In this document: piece by piece, positions 56,231 through 64,000 of the stretch
Position numbering within the stretch: position 1 is the first letter of the stretch
Layout: each line of letters starts with the position of its first letter
NCBI GenBank assembly: GCA_903822825.1
Contig: CAIJQQ010000044.1
Location: forward strand, 1-64,000
From: an uncultured Burkholderiales bacterium
GTDB lineage: Bacteria; Pseudomonadota; Gammaproteobacteria; Burkholderiales; Burkholderiaceae_C
DNA length: 64,000 nt
Direction: 5' to 3'
Position numbers and translations under genes: made by a program
Notes under the pieces: generated by a model
Databases searched by the model: none
The model's input: only the letters and a program-made list of their open reading frames with translations
What the model was told of the DNA's origin: nothing

Positions 56231-57102
56231 CGCCCGACCTGCTGAAAAAAGGCGCCGAGCGCATCGCCGAACACGCCAAGCTGGTGGTGGAATCCACCGA
56301 GTCCGGTGGCCGCAGCGCAGGCTATGGCCGCGTGGTGCAAGACGCAGATCAAGTGGACGTGACCCACGGCCGCATTTTGTATCTGGAAGACGTGAGCGTG
56401 AGCTTTGACGGTTTCAAGGCCATCAACAAGCTGTCGCTCGACATCGCCCCGGGCGAGCTGCGCTGCATCATTGGCCCCAACGGTGCGGGCAAGACCACGA
56501 TGATGGACATCATCACCGGCAAGACCCGACCCGACGAGGGCCGCGTGTTCTTTGGCAGCACCATTGACCTGCTGCGCCACAACGAGCCGCAAATCGCACA
56601 GCTGGGCATTGGCCGCAAGTTCCAAAAGCCCACGGTGTTCGAGCAGCTCACGGTGTTTGAAAACCTGGAGCTCGCACTCAAGACCAACAAGGGCGTCAAA
56701 GCCTCGATGTTCTTTAAGCTCGATTCGGTGCAGTCAGACCGTTTGGCCGAAGTGCTGCACACCATCCATTTGGCAGACAGCGTCAGCAAGCCAGCGGGGC
56801 TGCTCAGTCACGGCCAAAAGCAATGGCTGGAAATCGGCATGTTGCTGATGCAGGACCCCAAACTGCTGCTGCTGGACGAGCCCGTGGCCGGTATGACCGA
56901 CCATGAGACCGAGCGCACTGCCGAGTTGTTTTTGACGCTCAAGGGCAAGCACTCGCTGATGGTCGTGGAGCACGACATGAGCTTCATCCGAACCATCTCG
57001 GACATCGTGACCGTGCTGTGCGACGGCTCGGTGCTGGCCCAAGGCACGCTCGATCAGGTGCAAGCCGACGAGCGGGTGATTGAGGTGTACCTTGGTCGTT
57101 GA
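56227..57102 (+). CDS. urtD: Urea ABC transporter ATPase UrtD
   Basis: A 291-residue LivG-type ATPase. An N-terminal extension of ~45 residues precedes the core, which has Walker A GPNGAGKTTMMD, the Q-loop RKFQKPTVFEQLTV, the variant signature LSHGQKQWLEIGM and Walker B LLLLDEPVAGM. ATG 56227 overlaps the urtC stop; upstream frame lies within urtC. Confidence 0.95.
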   Translation: MTPDLLKKGAERIAEHAKLVVESTESGGRSAGYGRVVQDADQVDVTHGRILYLEDVSVSFDGFKAINKLSLDIAPGELRCIIGPNGAGKTTMMDIITGKTRPDEGRVFFGSTIDLLRHNEPQIAQLGIGRKFQKPTVFEQLTVFENLELALKTNKGVKASMFFKLDSVQSDRLAEVLHTIHLADSVSKPAGLLSHGQKQWLEIGMLLMQDPKLLLLDEPVAGMTDHETERTAELFLTLKGKHSLMVVEHDMSFIRTISDIVTVLCDGSVLAQGTLDQVQADERVIEVYLGR

Positions 57103-57116
57103 AATCAGCTTCTTCT

Positions 57117-57190
57117 GTGGGAGCCGCGCCCTCGCGGCGATGGTCAGCGCACCTCCAACCGGTCCATCGCGGCGAGGGCGCCGCTCCCAC
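57117..57190. repeat. REP-like inverted pair between urtD and urtE
   Basis: Two 27-bp units face each other: 57117-57143 (starts GTGGGAGCCGCGCCCTCGCG) and its inverse 57164-57190. They differ at two positions that are G/C-swapped, so each still folds on its own. The pair could form a long hairpin that stabilises or attenuates the transcript ahead of urtE. Confidence 0.8.
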
Positions 57191-57222
57191 GCGATGACAT
57201 CATTTCCGAGAGTATCCAAGTC

Positions 57223-57927
57223 ATGCTGACCGTTCAAAACATCCATCAATACTATGGCGGCTCCCACATCCTGCGCGATGTGAGCCTGAGCGCCGAACAA
57301 GGCCAGGTCACCGTGCTGCTGGGGCGCAACGGCGTGGGCAAGACCACCCTGCTCAAAAGCCTGATGGGCCTGGTGCCGATCAAAAGCGGCAGTGTCACGC
57401 TGGATGGCCAAGACCTCACCAATGCCAAGCCCTATGAGCGCGCCGCTGCAGGCATTGGTTATGTACCGCAAGGCCGCGAAATCTTTGCCCGCCTGACGGT
57501 GGAAGACAACCTGCGCATGGGCCTAGCCACGCAGCCCGGCGGCACGCCGATTCCGCCGGAGTTGTTTGAGTTGTTTCCGGTGCTCAAGCAGATGCTGCAT
57601 CGCCGGGGAGGCGATTTGTCAGGTGGTCAGCAACAACAACTGGCCATTGCCCGCGCACTGGCCGCCAAACCGCGCTTGCTGATTTTGGACGAGCCCACCG
57701 AAGGCATCCAACCCAGCATCATCAAAGACATTGGCCGCGTGATCCGCCAGCTGGCCGACGTGGGCCTGCAAGGCCAGCGCATGGCCGTGCTGCTGTGTGA
57801 GCAGTACTACGACTTTGCCGAAGAACTAGCCGACCAGTACCTGGTGATGGAGCGCGGCGAAGTGATTGCCCGTGGGCCGGGCAGTGAGATGAAGGAAAAG
57901 AACATCCAGCAGTTGGTGGCGATTTGA
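57223..57927 (+). CDS. urtE: Urea ABC transporter ATPase UrtE
   Basis: A 234-residue LivF-type ATPase. It has HQYYGGSHILRDVSL, Walker A GRNGVGKTTLLKSL, YVPQGREIFARLTVEDN, the signature LSGGQQQQLAIARAL and Walker B LLILDEPTEGIQPSI. It is separated from urtD by the REP-like pair (120 bp) and followed within 5 bp by further REP-like units. Confidence 0.95.
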   Translation: MLTVQNIHQYYGGSHILRDVSLSAEQGQVTVLLGRNGVGKTTLLKSLMGLVPIKSGSVTLDGQDLTNAKPYERAAAGIGYVPQGREIFARLTVEDNLRMGLATQPGGTPIPPELFELFPVLKQMLHRRGGDLSGGQQQQLAIARALAAKPRLLILDEPTEGIQPSIIKDIGRVIRQLADVGLQGQRMAVLLCEQYYDFAEELADQYLVMERGEVIARGPGSEMKEKNIQQLVAI

Positions 57928-57931
57928 CTTT

Positions 57932-58043
57932 GCAGGAGCGACGCTCTCGTCGCGATGGGTTTTGTAGGAGCGCCGCCTTCGGCGCGATCAGTGAAACTTG
58001 GCGGTCAGCCCATGCCCTATCGCGGCGAGGGCGCCGCTCCTAC
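57932..58043. repeat. REP-like cluster between urtE and ureD
   Basis: Three related ~28-bp units: 57932-57959 and 57964-57991 in one orientation, 58016-58043 inverted. All share the GGAGCG(N)CGC ... CGCGAT skeleton with the units at 57117-57190. The last unit extends over the ureD stop codon. No REP-associated transposase (RAYT) is in the window. Confidence 0.8.
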
Positions 58044-58870
58044 AGGTTCCACAACCGAGGCACTATCCCCGGCAGCCCCCACATTGCATGTCGCCATGCG
58101 GCCCAGACCTGGCGCAGCAGTTGCAGCGCGGGCTCAGTCACAGGTGCCAGCACGCGCAGCACGATGACCTGTGGATGTGGCGATGTGGCGCCTGCTGTCA
58201 TGCGCAAAGGGGACGCTTCGAGCAATTCACGGGCGCAGGCCAAGGCACGTTCGCTGCGCTCTGCGGCGATGGCGCTGCCTGCGGCAAACACCAGCGTGGC
58301 CATGCAGCGCTGGCCGGCCAGGCCCAGGGGGCTGTTCATCAAACGGGTGTCGCTGGCGTGGATGCTGCCGCGCTCCAGCCAGACGCCGGGGATCTCCATG
58401 TGCTGGCGGAACGTGCCTTGCTCGAATGGCAAGTCGGCGGCGGGCAGGCCCAGGGCCGTGATGTCCCAGGTCATCATTTCGGCACCGGGTGCGAGTTCAA
58501 AGGTGGCGCGGTTGAGCGCATCGCAGGCGTTGTAGGCAATGGCCTCCAGCGGCAGCCATTCGAGCCGTGCGCCCTCAGCCACTTGGGCGTGGACTTGTTG
58601 CGTGGCCAAACCTTCGACTGAGCGGTAAAACCGTGTGGCCCCGGGCGTGGTCACCAGGCCATGTGCGCCTGCGCCCACAGTGACTTGCATGTCGAGCGTG
58701 TCGCCACCCACCAAGCCACCGGGTGGGTGCACCAGCACGTTGTGGCAGACCGAATCGCCTTCGGGATAGAGGCTTTGCAGAATGCGCAGCGGCCCCTTGT
58801 GCTGGTAGCGGACAACGCTGCGTTCAGACTCCAGCGTGTACTCGAGTTGCAGGCTGGCGTGCCAGGTCAT
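58040..58870 (-). CDS. ureD: Urease accessory protein UreD
   Basis: A 276-residue scaffold that binds apo-urease and accepts nickel from UreFG. Family elements are LQSLYPEGDSVCHNVLVHPPGG near residues 30-50, GLVTTPGATRFYRS, LEWLPLEAIAYNACD and the C-terminal VLRVLAPVTEPALQLLRQVW. It is not next to ureA; it is the fourth gene of the - strand unit formed with the NMT1-type transporter, 9 bp after the permease. Its TAG stop lies in a REP-like unit. Confidence 0.93.
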   Translation of the reverse strand: MTWHASLQLEYTLESERSVVRYQHKGPLRILQSLYPEGDSVCHNVLVHPPGGLVGGDTLDMQVTVGAGAHGLVTTPGATRFYRSVEGLATQQVHAQVAEGARLEWLPLEAIAYNACDALNRATFELAPGAEMMTWDITALGLPAADLPFEQGTFRQHMEIPGVWLERGSIHASDTRLMNSPLGLAGQRCMATLVFAAGSAIAAERSERALACARELLEASPLRMTAGATSPHPQVIVLRVLAPVTEPALQLLRQVWAAWRHAMWGLPGIVPRLWNL

Positions 58871-58879
58871 TGGCGGGGC

Positions 58880-59647
58880 TTACTCGCCTTGCGAGCCGCG
58901 GTGGGCCCAGGCGGTGGTGTGCTTTTCGATGTAGCTGAAGAGTTCGTACATGACCATGGCCATGGCACCCACCACCACCAGACCCGAGAAAGCCAGGCCC
59001 ATCTGCATGGCCGAGCCGGCCGAGATCAACAGGTAGCCAATGCCTTCGTTCGACGCCGTCATCTCGGACACGGTGGTGCCCACAAAGGCCAAGGTGATGG
59101 CCACTTTGAGTGAGCCGTAAAAGTAAGGCATAGAGCGGGGCAAGCCGACCTTGACCAGCACGTCCCAGCGCTTGGCGCCCAACACGCGCAGCACGTCTTC
59201 GAGCTCAGGCTCGAGCGTGGCCAAGCCTGTGGCAATGTTCACCATGATCGGAAAGAAGCTGATCAAAAATGCCGTGAGGATGGCCGGGCCAATGCCGATG
59301 CCGAACCACACCACCAAGATGGGCACAAAGGCGGCTTTGGGCAGCGCGTTGAAAGCGGTCATGAGCGGGTACACGGCCGCGTAGGCCAGGCGCGAGCTGC
59401 CAATGATGAAGCCAAGCAACACGCCCACCACGATGGCGATGCCAAAGCCGACCATGGTCACCCAGAAGGTGCGCCAGGCGTGGCCCGCGATCACATCGCG
59501 GAATTCGATGGTTTGCTGCGCAATGCGTGAGGGGCTGGGGAAGATGAATTCCGACACGTTGAAGGCTCGGCACAGGCCTTCCCAAATCAGGATGCTCAAG
59601 ACCAGCAAGATCCAGGGTGACCATGTTTCCAGTGATTTATTTTTCAT
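58880..59647 (-). CDS. ABC transporter permease, SsuC/TauC/ThiX type
   Basis: A 255-residue BPD-type permease with six TM segments. The EAA-like loop is LRVLGAKRWDVLVKVGLPRSMPYF, and PSRIAQQTIEFRDVIAGHAWRTFWVTM near the N-terminus is typical of the nitrate/sulfonate/taurine/thiamine-precursor family. ATG 59647 follows the ATPase gene by 13 bp. Substrate: see the binding protein; unknown from the permease alone. Confidence 0.9.
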   Translation of the reverse strand: MKNKSLETWSPWILLVLSILIWEGLCRAFNVSEFIFPSPSRIAQQTIEFRDVIAGHAWRTFWVTMVGFGIAIVVGVLLGFIIGSSRLAYAAVYPLMTAFNALPKAAFVPILVVWFGIGIGPAILTAFLISFFPIMVNIATGLATLEPELEDVLRVLGAKRWDVLVKVGLPRSMPYFYGSLKVAITLAFVGTTVSEMTASNEGIGYLLISAGSAMQMGLAFSGLVVVGAMAMVMYELFSYIEKHTTAWAHRGSQGE

Positions 59648-59660
59648 AAGGTGCTGCCGC

Positions 59661-60479
59661 TCAGGGGTTGATCGCCGCACCGGTCTTGCGCATGGCACCG
59701 ATGTGGCCGCGCAACTCGTGCACTATTGTTGTGAACTCGGGGGTGTAGGTGATCTCCAGATCACGCGGGCGGGGCAGGTCGATTTCTTTTTTCACCACAA
59801 AGCGGCCAGGGCTCTTGCTCATCACATACACCGTGTCGGCCAGGAATACCGATTCGCGCAGGTCGTGCGTGACCAAAATCACGTTGAACTTTTGCTCGGT
59901 CCACAGGTCTCGCAAGATGCACCAGAGCTCTTCACGCGTGAAGGCGTCGAGCGCACCAAAGGGCTCGTCCAGCAGCAGCATTTTGGGCTCGTGGATCAGG
60001 GCGCGGCAAATGCTGGCGCGTTGCTGCATGCCGCCTGACAACTGCCAGGGAAACTTGTCTTCGTAACCGGCCAAGCCCACGGTGCTGAGCAGCTTGCGGG
60101 CACGCTCCGCATACTCGGTTTTTTTCTGTTTGAAATTGGAGCGGTAAGGCTCCACGATTTCGAGCGGCAGCAAAACGTTGTCCAGCGTGGTGCGCCAAGG
60201 CAAGAGTGAAGAAGCCTGAAACGCCATGCCACTGATCTTGAGTGGGCCGGTCACGGGTTGGCCGTCCACCAGAATGCGGCCTTTGCTGGGCATCTTCAGT
60301 CCCGTGGTCAGCTTCATGAAGGTGGACTTGCCGCAGCCCGAGGGCCCGACGATGGCAATGAATTCGCCCTGCTTGACCTGCAGGTTGATGTCTTCGACCG
60401 CAAAGTGGTTTTGTGCCAGCAACTCGTCGTTGTAGGCCAGCCAGACATTCTGGAAATCAACGAATGATTCTTGGGTCAT
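59661..60479 (-). CDS. ABC transporter ATPase, SsuB/TauB type
   Basis: A 272-residue ATPase with Walker A GPSGCGKSTFMKL, the Q-loop GMAFQASSLLPWRT, signature LSGGMQQRASICRAL, Walker B LLLDEPFGALD and the H-loop LVTHDLRES. The N-terminus is taken at ATG 60479; an open frame extends upstream without support. Middle gene of the binding protein-ATPase-permease-ureD unit. Confidence 0.92.
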   Translation of the reverse strand: MTQESFVDFQNVWLAYNDELLAQNHFAVEDINLQVKQGEFIAIVGPSGCGKSTFMKLTTGLKMPSKGRILVDGQPVTGPLKISGMAFQASSLLPWRTTLDNVLLPLEIVEPYRSNFKQKKTEYAERARKLLSTVGLAGYEDKFPWQLSGGMQQRASICRALIHEPKMLLLDEPFGALDAFTREELWCILRDLWTEQKFNVILVTHDLRESVFLADTVYVMSKSPGRFVVKKEIDLPRPRDLEITYTPEFTTIVHELRGHIGAMRKTGAAINP

Positions 60480-60603
60480 GGTGAAGGCTCGAAAATGGTG
60501 TTCGAAAGTGTATACACGCCATGCTCTGTAAAAACCCACCGATCCTTTCAGGTCACGGTGGGCCCGCAGCGCCGGGGCTGAATGCCCCGAAGCTGGCGCA
60601 GAT

Positions 60604-61638
60604 TTACTTCTTGCCTTTAGGCAGGATGTCCAGGTCTTTGGCGGCTGGCAAGAAAGAACCGTTCCAGATCTCTTCGGATTTGACGCGGGTCTTGGTGTTG
60701 AAGGCGTCGGACACTTGCGAAGCCATCAGTGTCATGCGGGGGGCGTTGATTTGGCCAAAGCCTTCGGCGCGGGCCGAAGGGCTGTTGATCACGGTGTCGA
60801 TGGCCAGCTTCAGGCGGCGTGTTTCCAGCTCAACATTGATGATGCCGTCACGGGCCTTGACCGTTTCGATCGCTTTGGCCGGGTCGGCCATGACGTCTTT
60901 GGCCCCCTTGGTGAAGGCCGCCAAGAAGGCTTTCACGGCAGCAGGGTTTTCTTTCAAGATTTTTGGCGAGGCGATGATGGCGTTGCCGTAGAGTTTGACG
61001 CCGTAGTCAGGGTATTGCATCACCACAACGTCTTCGGCCTTCACACCACGCGCTTCAATGTTGAGCAAAGACGTGAAGGTAAAACCTGTGATGGCATCCA
61101 CATCGCCGCGCACCAGCATGGTCTCGCGCAAAGGGGGGTCCATGGCGGTCCACGCCACGGCGCCAATGTCATTGGCTTTTTGGAAGATCGGGAAAGCACG
61201 GCGGCCTGCGTCAAACACTGGAGCGCCGAGCTTTTTGCCAGCCAAGTCGGCAGGTGTCTTGATGCCAGACTTCTTCAAAGCCATGACCGATGCGGGCGTG
61301 TTGTTGTAAACCATCATGATGGCCACAGGCTTGTTGGGCGCATCGGGGTTGTTGGCGTGAAACTCCATCAAGGCTGCCAGATCGGCAAAACCCAGGTCGT
61401 AAGTGCCCGAAGCCACGCGGGTGACCGCGCCACCCGATCCATTGCCCGAGTCCACGGTCACATCCAGTTTGGCGTCCTTGAAATAGCCTTTGGCACCAGG
61501 CACCAAAAAGAAAGCAGCAGGGCCCTCAAAGCGCCAGTCCATCTGAAACTTGATAGGGGTGGTTTGGGCTTGGACTGAGCCGAAGGCAACTGCTGCGATC
61601 AGCGCGGTGGTCGCCTTGAGTAAAAAACGCTTGTTCAT
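60604..61638 (-). CDS. NMT1/THI5-like ABC transporter substrate-binding protein
   Basis: A 344-residue periplasmic protein with a signal peptide (LKATTALIAAVAFGSVQA, cleavage about residue 25). The mature start TPIKFQMDWRFEGPAAFFLVPGAKGYF is the NMT1/ThiY-like pattern, then the GTYDLGFADLAALMEF and GAPVFDAGRRAFPIF segments. Relatives bind thiamine precursors, riboflavin, sulfonates, or pyrimidines. An AGGAGCCCCC precedes the ATG. Linkage to ureD and an NCS2 permease points to a nitrogen-rich heterocycle or urea-yielding compound, as inference only. Confidence 0.88.
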   Translation of the reverse strand: MNKRFLLKATTALIAAVAFGSVQAQTTPIKFQMDWRFEGPAAFFLVPGAKGYFKDAKLDVTVDSGNGSGGAVTRVASGTYDLGFADLAALMEFHANNPDAPNKPVAIMMVYNNTPASVMALKKSGIKTPADLAGKKLGAPVFDAGRRAFPIFQKANDIGAVAWTAMDPPLRETMLVRGDVDAITGFTFTSLLNIEARGVKAEDVVVMQYPDYGVKLYGNAIIASPKILKENPAAVKAFLAAFTKGAKDVMADPAKAIETVKARDGIINVELETRRLKLAIDTVINSPSARAEGFGQINAPRMTLMASQVSDAFNTKTRVKSEEIWNGSFLPAAKDLDILPKGKK

Positions 61639-61820
61639 GGGGGCTCCTGGATCAATAAACGGTGATTCTTGCCAAGCAAAATCGATGCCATTATCGGCCA
61701 TGGATTTGCTGACCCGTCTCAGGTGCATCCCCTAGAAATTATTGATTTTGGTGCGGTTGTTGTTTTTTGCGCACCAGAGCAGGGCTTTGCTGTGCAGTTG
61801 TCTCAGGCAGGTGACACGGA

Positions 61821-61839
61821 CCCCCGGTCAAGCCGGGGG
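61821..61839 (-). terminator. GC hairpin after the NCS2 permease (weak terminator)
   Basis: Perfect 7-bp stem CCCCCGG / CCGGGGG with a TCAAG loop, 10 bp beyond the permease stop. No U run follows on the - strand, so it may be a processing or pause signal rather than an intrinsic terminator. Confidence 0.4.
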
Positions 61840-61849
61840 CATCCATTTT

Positions 61850-63337
61850 TCAATGCGCTTCAGCTTGCTTGGCTGCTTCAATCGCATCGCGGTTGTCACC
61901 GCTGGCGCCGTTGAAAAACAGGTTCAGGGTCACGGCTGAGATGGAGGCCAGCAAAATGCCCGACTCGATCAGTGGGTGCAGACCATGCGGCATCCACTGT
62001 TTGAAGTTGGGTGCGATCAGCGGGATCATGCCGATGCCGATCGAGACCGCGAGGACGATGGCGTTGGATCTGTTGTTCTTGAAGTCGACGGCACCCAGGA
62101 TGCGGATGCCTGTGGCAGCCACCATACCGAACATCACCAGACCCGCGCCGCCCAGCACCACGGTGGGCAGTGACTCAATCAATGCAGCCATCTTGGGCAG
62201 CAGGCCCAGCGCCACCAAGATCAAACCACCGGCCACGCAGACAAAGCGGCTCTTGACGCCGGTGACGGCCACCAGGCCCACGTTTTGCGAGAAGCTGGTG
62301 TAGGGGAAGGTGTTGAAGATGCCACCCAGCAGCGTGCCCAGGCCGTCGGTGCGCAGACCGCGTGTGAGTGCGGCTTGGTCGACTTTTTTGTCGGTCATCT
62401 CGCCCAGGGCCAGAAACATGCCCGTCGACTCGATCATCACCACAATCATCACCAAGGTCATGGTCAGAATCAGCACGGGCTCAAAAATGGGCATGCCGAA
62501 ATGGAAAGGCGTCACGATGCCGAACCAGTCGGCCTTGCCGACTTTGTCGAAGTTCATCAGGCCCATGCCGGTGGCGACGACGCCACCGATTACGATGCCC
62601 AGCAGCACGGAGATGTTGGCCACAAAACCCTTGGCAAAGCGAGCGATCAGCAAGATCGACACCAGCACCAAGGACGCAATGCCAACGCCCGTGAGGTCGG
62701 CGTATTTGGGGTTGGGCATCTTGGGCAGCAGTGCCAGGTCTTTGGGCATGGCAGGGATTGTGGAGCCCGGTGCACTTGCGGCAGCTGCGGCTGCGTCCAG
62801 CCACTGCTTGTGCTCGGGCGTCACGATGTTCGGCGCTGTGGGGCCGAAGGGGTTGCCAAAAATCCAGTTGATGCCGATGCGCATCAGGCTGATGCCGATC
62901 ACGGCAATGATGGTGCCGGTGACCACAGGCGGGAAAAAGCGCAGCATGCGGCTGACCAAGGGGGCGATCAGGATAGAGATCACCCCGGCTCCGATGATGG
63001 AGCCAAAGATCAGTTGCGCGCCCATTTCTCCGGGGTTGGTGTTGGCCATGGCCACCATGGGCGCCACGGAGGCAAAGGTCACGCCCATCATCACTGGCAG
63101 GCGAATGCCAAACCACTGCGTTGCGCCCAGCGACTGGATCAGGGTGACCAGACCGCAGCAAAACAGGTCGGCCGAGATCAGGTAAGCCACGTCTTGCGGG
63201 CTCAGTTTGAGGGCGCGTCCCACGATCAGGGGTACGGCCACCGCGCCGGCGTACATCACCAGGACGTGTTGCAGGCCCAAAGCGGCGAGTTTGCCCGAAG
63301 GCAGTCTCTCGTCTACGGGGTGGATGGTTGAACGCAT
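61850..63337 (-). CDS. NCS2-family purine/pyrimidine permease
   Basis: A 495-residue, 14-TM nucleobase transporter. It contains LGLQHVLVMYAGAVAVPLIVG, the QS motif LIQSLGATQWFGIRLPVMMGVTF, and the family signature near TGTIIAVIGISLMRIGINW; FNTFPYTSFSQNVGLVAVTGV and the ESTGMFLALGEMT segment point to the xanthine/uric acid (NAT) branch rather than uracil. Start ATG 63337. Xanthine or urate uptake would feed ureide breakdown and hence the urease next door (inference). Confidence 0.9.
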   Translation of the reverse strand: MRSTIHPVDERLPSGKLAALGLQHVLVMYAGAVAVPLIVGRALKLSPQDVAYLISADLFCCGLVTLIQSLGATQWFGIRLPVMMGVTFASVAPMVAMANTNPGEMGAQLIFGSIIGAGVISILIAPLVSRMLRFFPPVVTGTIIAVIGISLMRIGINWIFGNPFGPTAPNIVTPEHKQWLDAAAAAASAPGSTIPAMPKDLALLPKMPNPKYADLTGVGIASLVLVSILLIARFAKGFVANISVLLGIVIGGVVATGMGLMNFDKVGKADWFGIVTPFHFGMPIFEPVLILTMTLVMIVVMIESTGMFLALGEMTDKKVDQAALTRGLRTDGLGTLLGGIFNTFPYTSFSQNVGLVAVTGVKSRFVCVAGGLILVALGLLPKMAALIESLPTVVLGGAGLVMFGMVAATGIRILGAVDFKNNRSNAIVLAVSIGIGMIPLIAPNFKQWMPHGLHPLIESGILLASISAVTLNLFFNGASGDNRDAIEAAKQAEAH

Positions 63338-63483
63338 GCAGAGGGCTCCTGGAAAGTAAACAGAGGTAAAAACAGCAAGGAAAACAGATGTGTGCTTCTT
63401 TGTGTTCTTAACTGTATACAAAATAAAAGGTGTTTGGATGCGTGAAAACCCTGCCTTCGGTGCGACTCAGGCAGGGCGGGCCA

Positions 63484-64000
63484 TCAGGCCAGCAAATCCA
63501 GCAGGGTGCGCGCCACCACCTTGGTGGCGCGGCGCAAATCTGCCAGTTGCACGTGCTCGTCCGAGCGCTTGGCATTCGACTCGCGCACGGTGCGGGGGCC
63601 TGCACCGTAGATCACGCCGGGGATGCCGCGCTCCACATACAAGCGCACATCGGTGTAGAGAGGTGTGCCCAGGGCAGGGATGGGTTCACCAAAGACCTCG
63701 CCGCCATGCTTTTGGATCGCGTCCACCAGTGGCTTGTTGCCGGGCAGGGGCTTCATGGCGTTGGCCAGCAGCATGCGTTTGATGTCCACTTTGAGTTCTT
63801 TCCCACCGCGCGGCGGGGTGAAGCTGGCGGCCGCATCGGCAATGGTCTGGCGGATGCTGGCTTCAACTTCGGCCGGGTTCTCCTCGGGGATCATGCGGCG
63901 GTCGAGCTTGAAACTGACTTTGCCGGGCACCACGTTGGTGTTGGTGCCGCCTTCGATCAGGCCCACGTTCAGGTAGGGGTGGGTGATGCCCTCGACCTTG
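63484..64000 (-). CDS. M20-family metallohydrolase, C-terminal part (partial)
   Basis: The last ~172 residues of an ArgE/DapE/ACY1-type metallopeptidase; the frame is open at the right edge. Visible are the dimerisation domain (VGLIEGGTNTNVVPGKVSFKLDRR, residues typical of the lid domain) and the C-terminal catalytic part with TPLYTDVRLY, GVIYGAGPRTVRESNAKRSDEHV. The zinc-ligand N-terminal half is outside the window, so substrate (acyl amino acid, N-carbamoyl compound or allantoate) cannot be decided. 147 bp separate it from the NCS2 permease start. Confidence 0.88.
   Translation of the reverse strand, partial: KVEGITHPYLNVGLIEGGTNTNVVPGKVSFKLDRRMIPEENPAEVEASIRQTIADAAASFTPPRGGKELKVDIKRMLLANAMKPLPGNKPLVDAIQKHGGEVFGEPIPALGTPLYTDVRLYVERGIPGVIYGAGPRTVRESNAKRSDEHVQLADLRRATKVVARTLLDLLA

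Noticed and set aside
62285..63331. Long His/Gln/Gly-rich frame antisense to the NCS2 permease
   Set aside because: Such His/Gln-rich translations arise from the reverse complement of hydrophobic membrane-protein codons; no ribosome site or family match.

Overview
The window is a chromosomal segment of a phototrophic betaproteobacterium, most likely Burkholderiales/Comamonadaceae of the Limnohabitans-Rhodoferax type (inferred from gene content and order; I could not run a search). It carries a bacteriochlorophyll a photosynthesis gene cluster with purple-bacterial puh and bch genes, together with oxygen-dependent steps (acsF, a light-dependent protochlorophyllide reductase). This fits an aerobic or facultatively aerobic anoxygenic phototroph.

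Positions 1-26.4 kb are the photosynthesis region. A + strand run reads bchH(3' end)-bchL-bchM-lhaA-puhA-puhB-puhC-acsF-puhE-crtI-crtB, then three less understood genes (small membrane ORF, DUF2269-type membrane protein, SDR). bchI-bchD read on the - strand. A 313-bp divergent control region with two PpsR/CrtJ-type palindromes separates bchI from the + strand run dxs-hemA-bchG-pucC-like-bchP-tspO-ABC exporter-bciA; a third palindrome precedes bchG. Facing bciA is a - strand unit hemC-hemE-por, where por encodes a light-dependent protochlorophyllide oxidoreductase (LPOR). The same genome therefore has the dark enzyme (BchL here) and the light enzyme for one step. The cluster combines isoprenoid supply (dxs), tetrapyrrole supply (hemA, hemC, hemE), Mg chelation (bchH/D/I), methylation (bchM), ring closure (acsF), 8-vinyl reduction (bciA), protochlorophyllide reduction (DPOR and LPOR), tail attachment and reduction (bchG, bchP), carotenoid entry (crtB, crtI) and reaction-centre assembly (puh, lhaA).

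Positions 28.9-35.9 kb hold a complete cytochrome c maturation operon ccmABCDEFGHI. Positions 36-47.4 kb are housekeeping: tRNA-Arg, an outer-membrane-like protein, greB, spoT-rpoZ-gmk-yicC, rph-rdgB-hemW, a MarR-like/membrane-protein pair, a Gfo/Idh/MocA oxidoreductase, and a small scar region next to tRNA-Ser. The scar has decayed duplicates of the two neighbouring genes and an imperfect direct repeat of the tRNA 3' end.

Positions 47.4-64 kb form a nitrogen module: ureABCEFG (- strand) diverging from the urea ABC transporter urtABCDE (+ strand, preceded by a consensus sigma-54 promoter). ureD lies separately at the end of an NMT1-type ABC transporter operon; a nucleobase (NCS2) permease and a partial M20 hydrolase follow. 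A 57-residue His-rich membrane ORF lies between ureA and ureB. REP-like palindromes flank urtE.

Leucine codons look TTG-rich in the photosynthesis and ccm part and CTG-rich from about 40 kb onward. No CRISPR array, insertion sequence, integrase or phage gene was seen.
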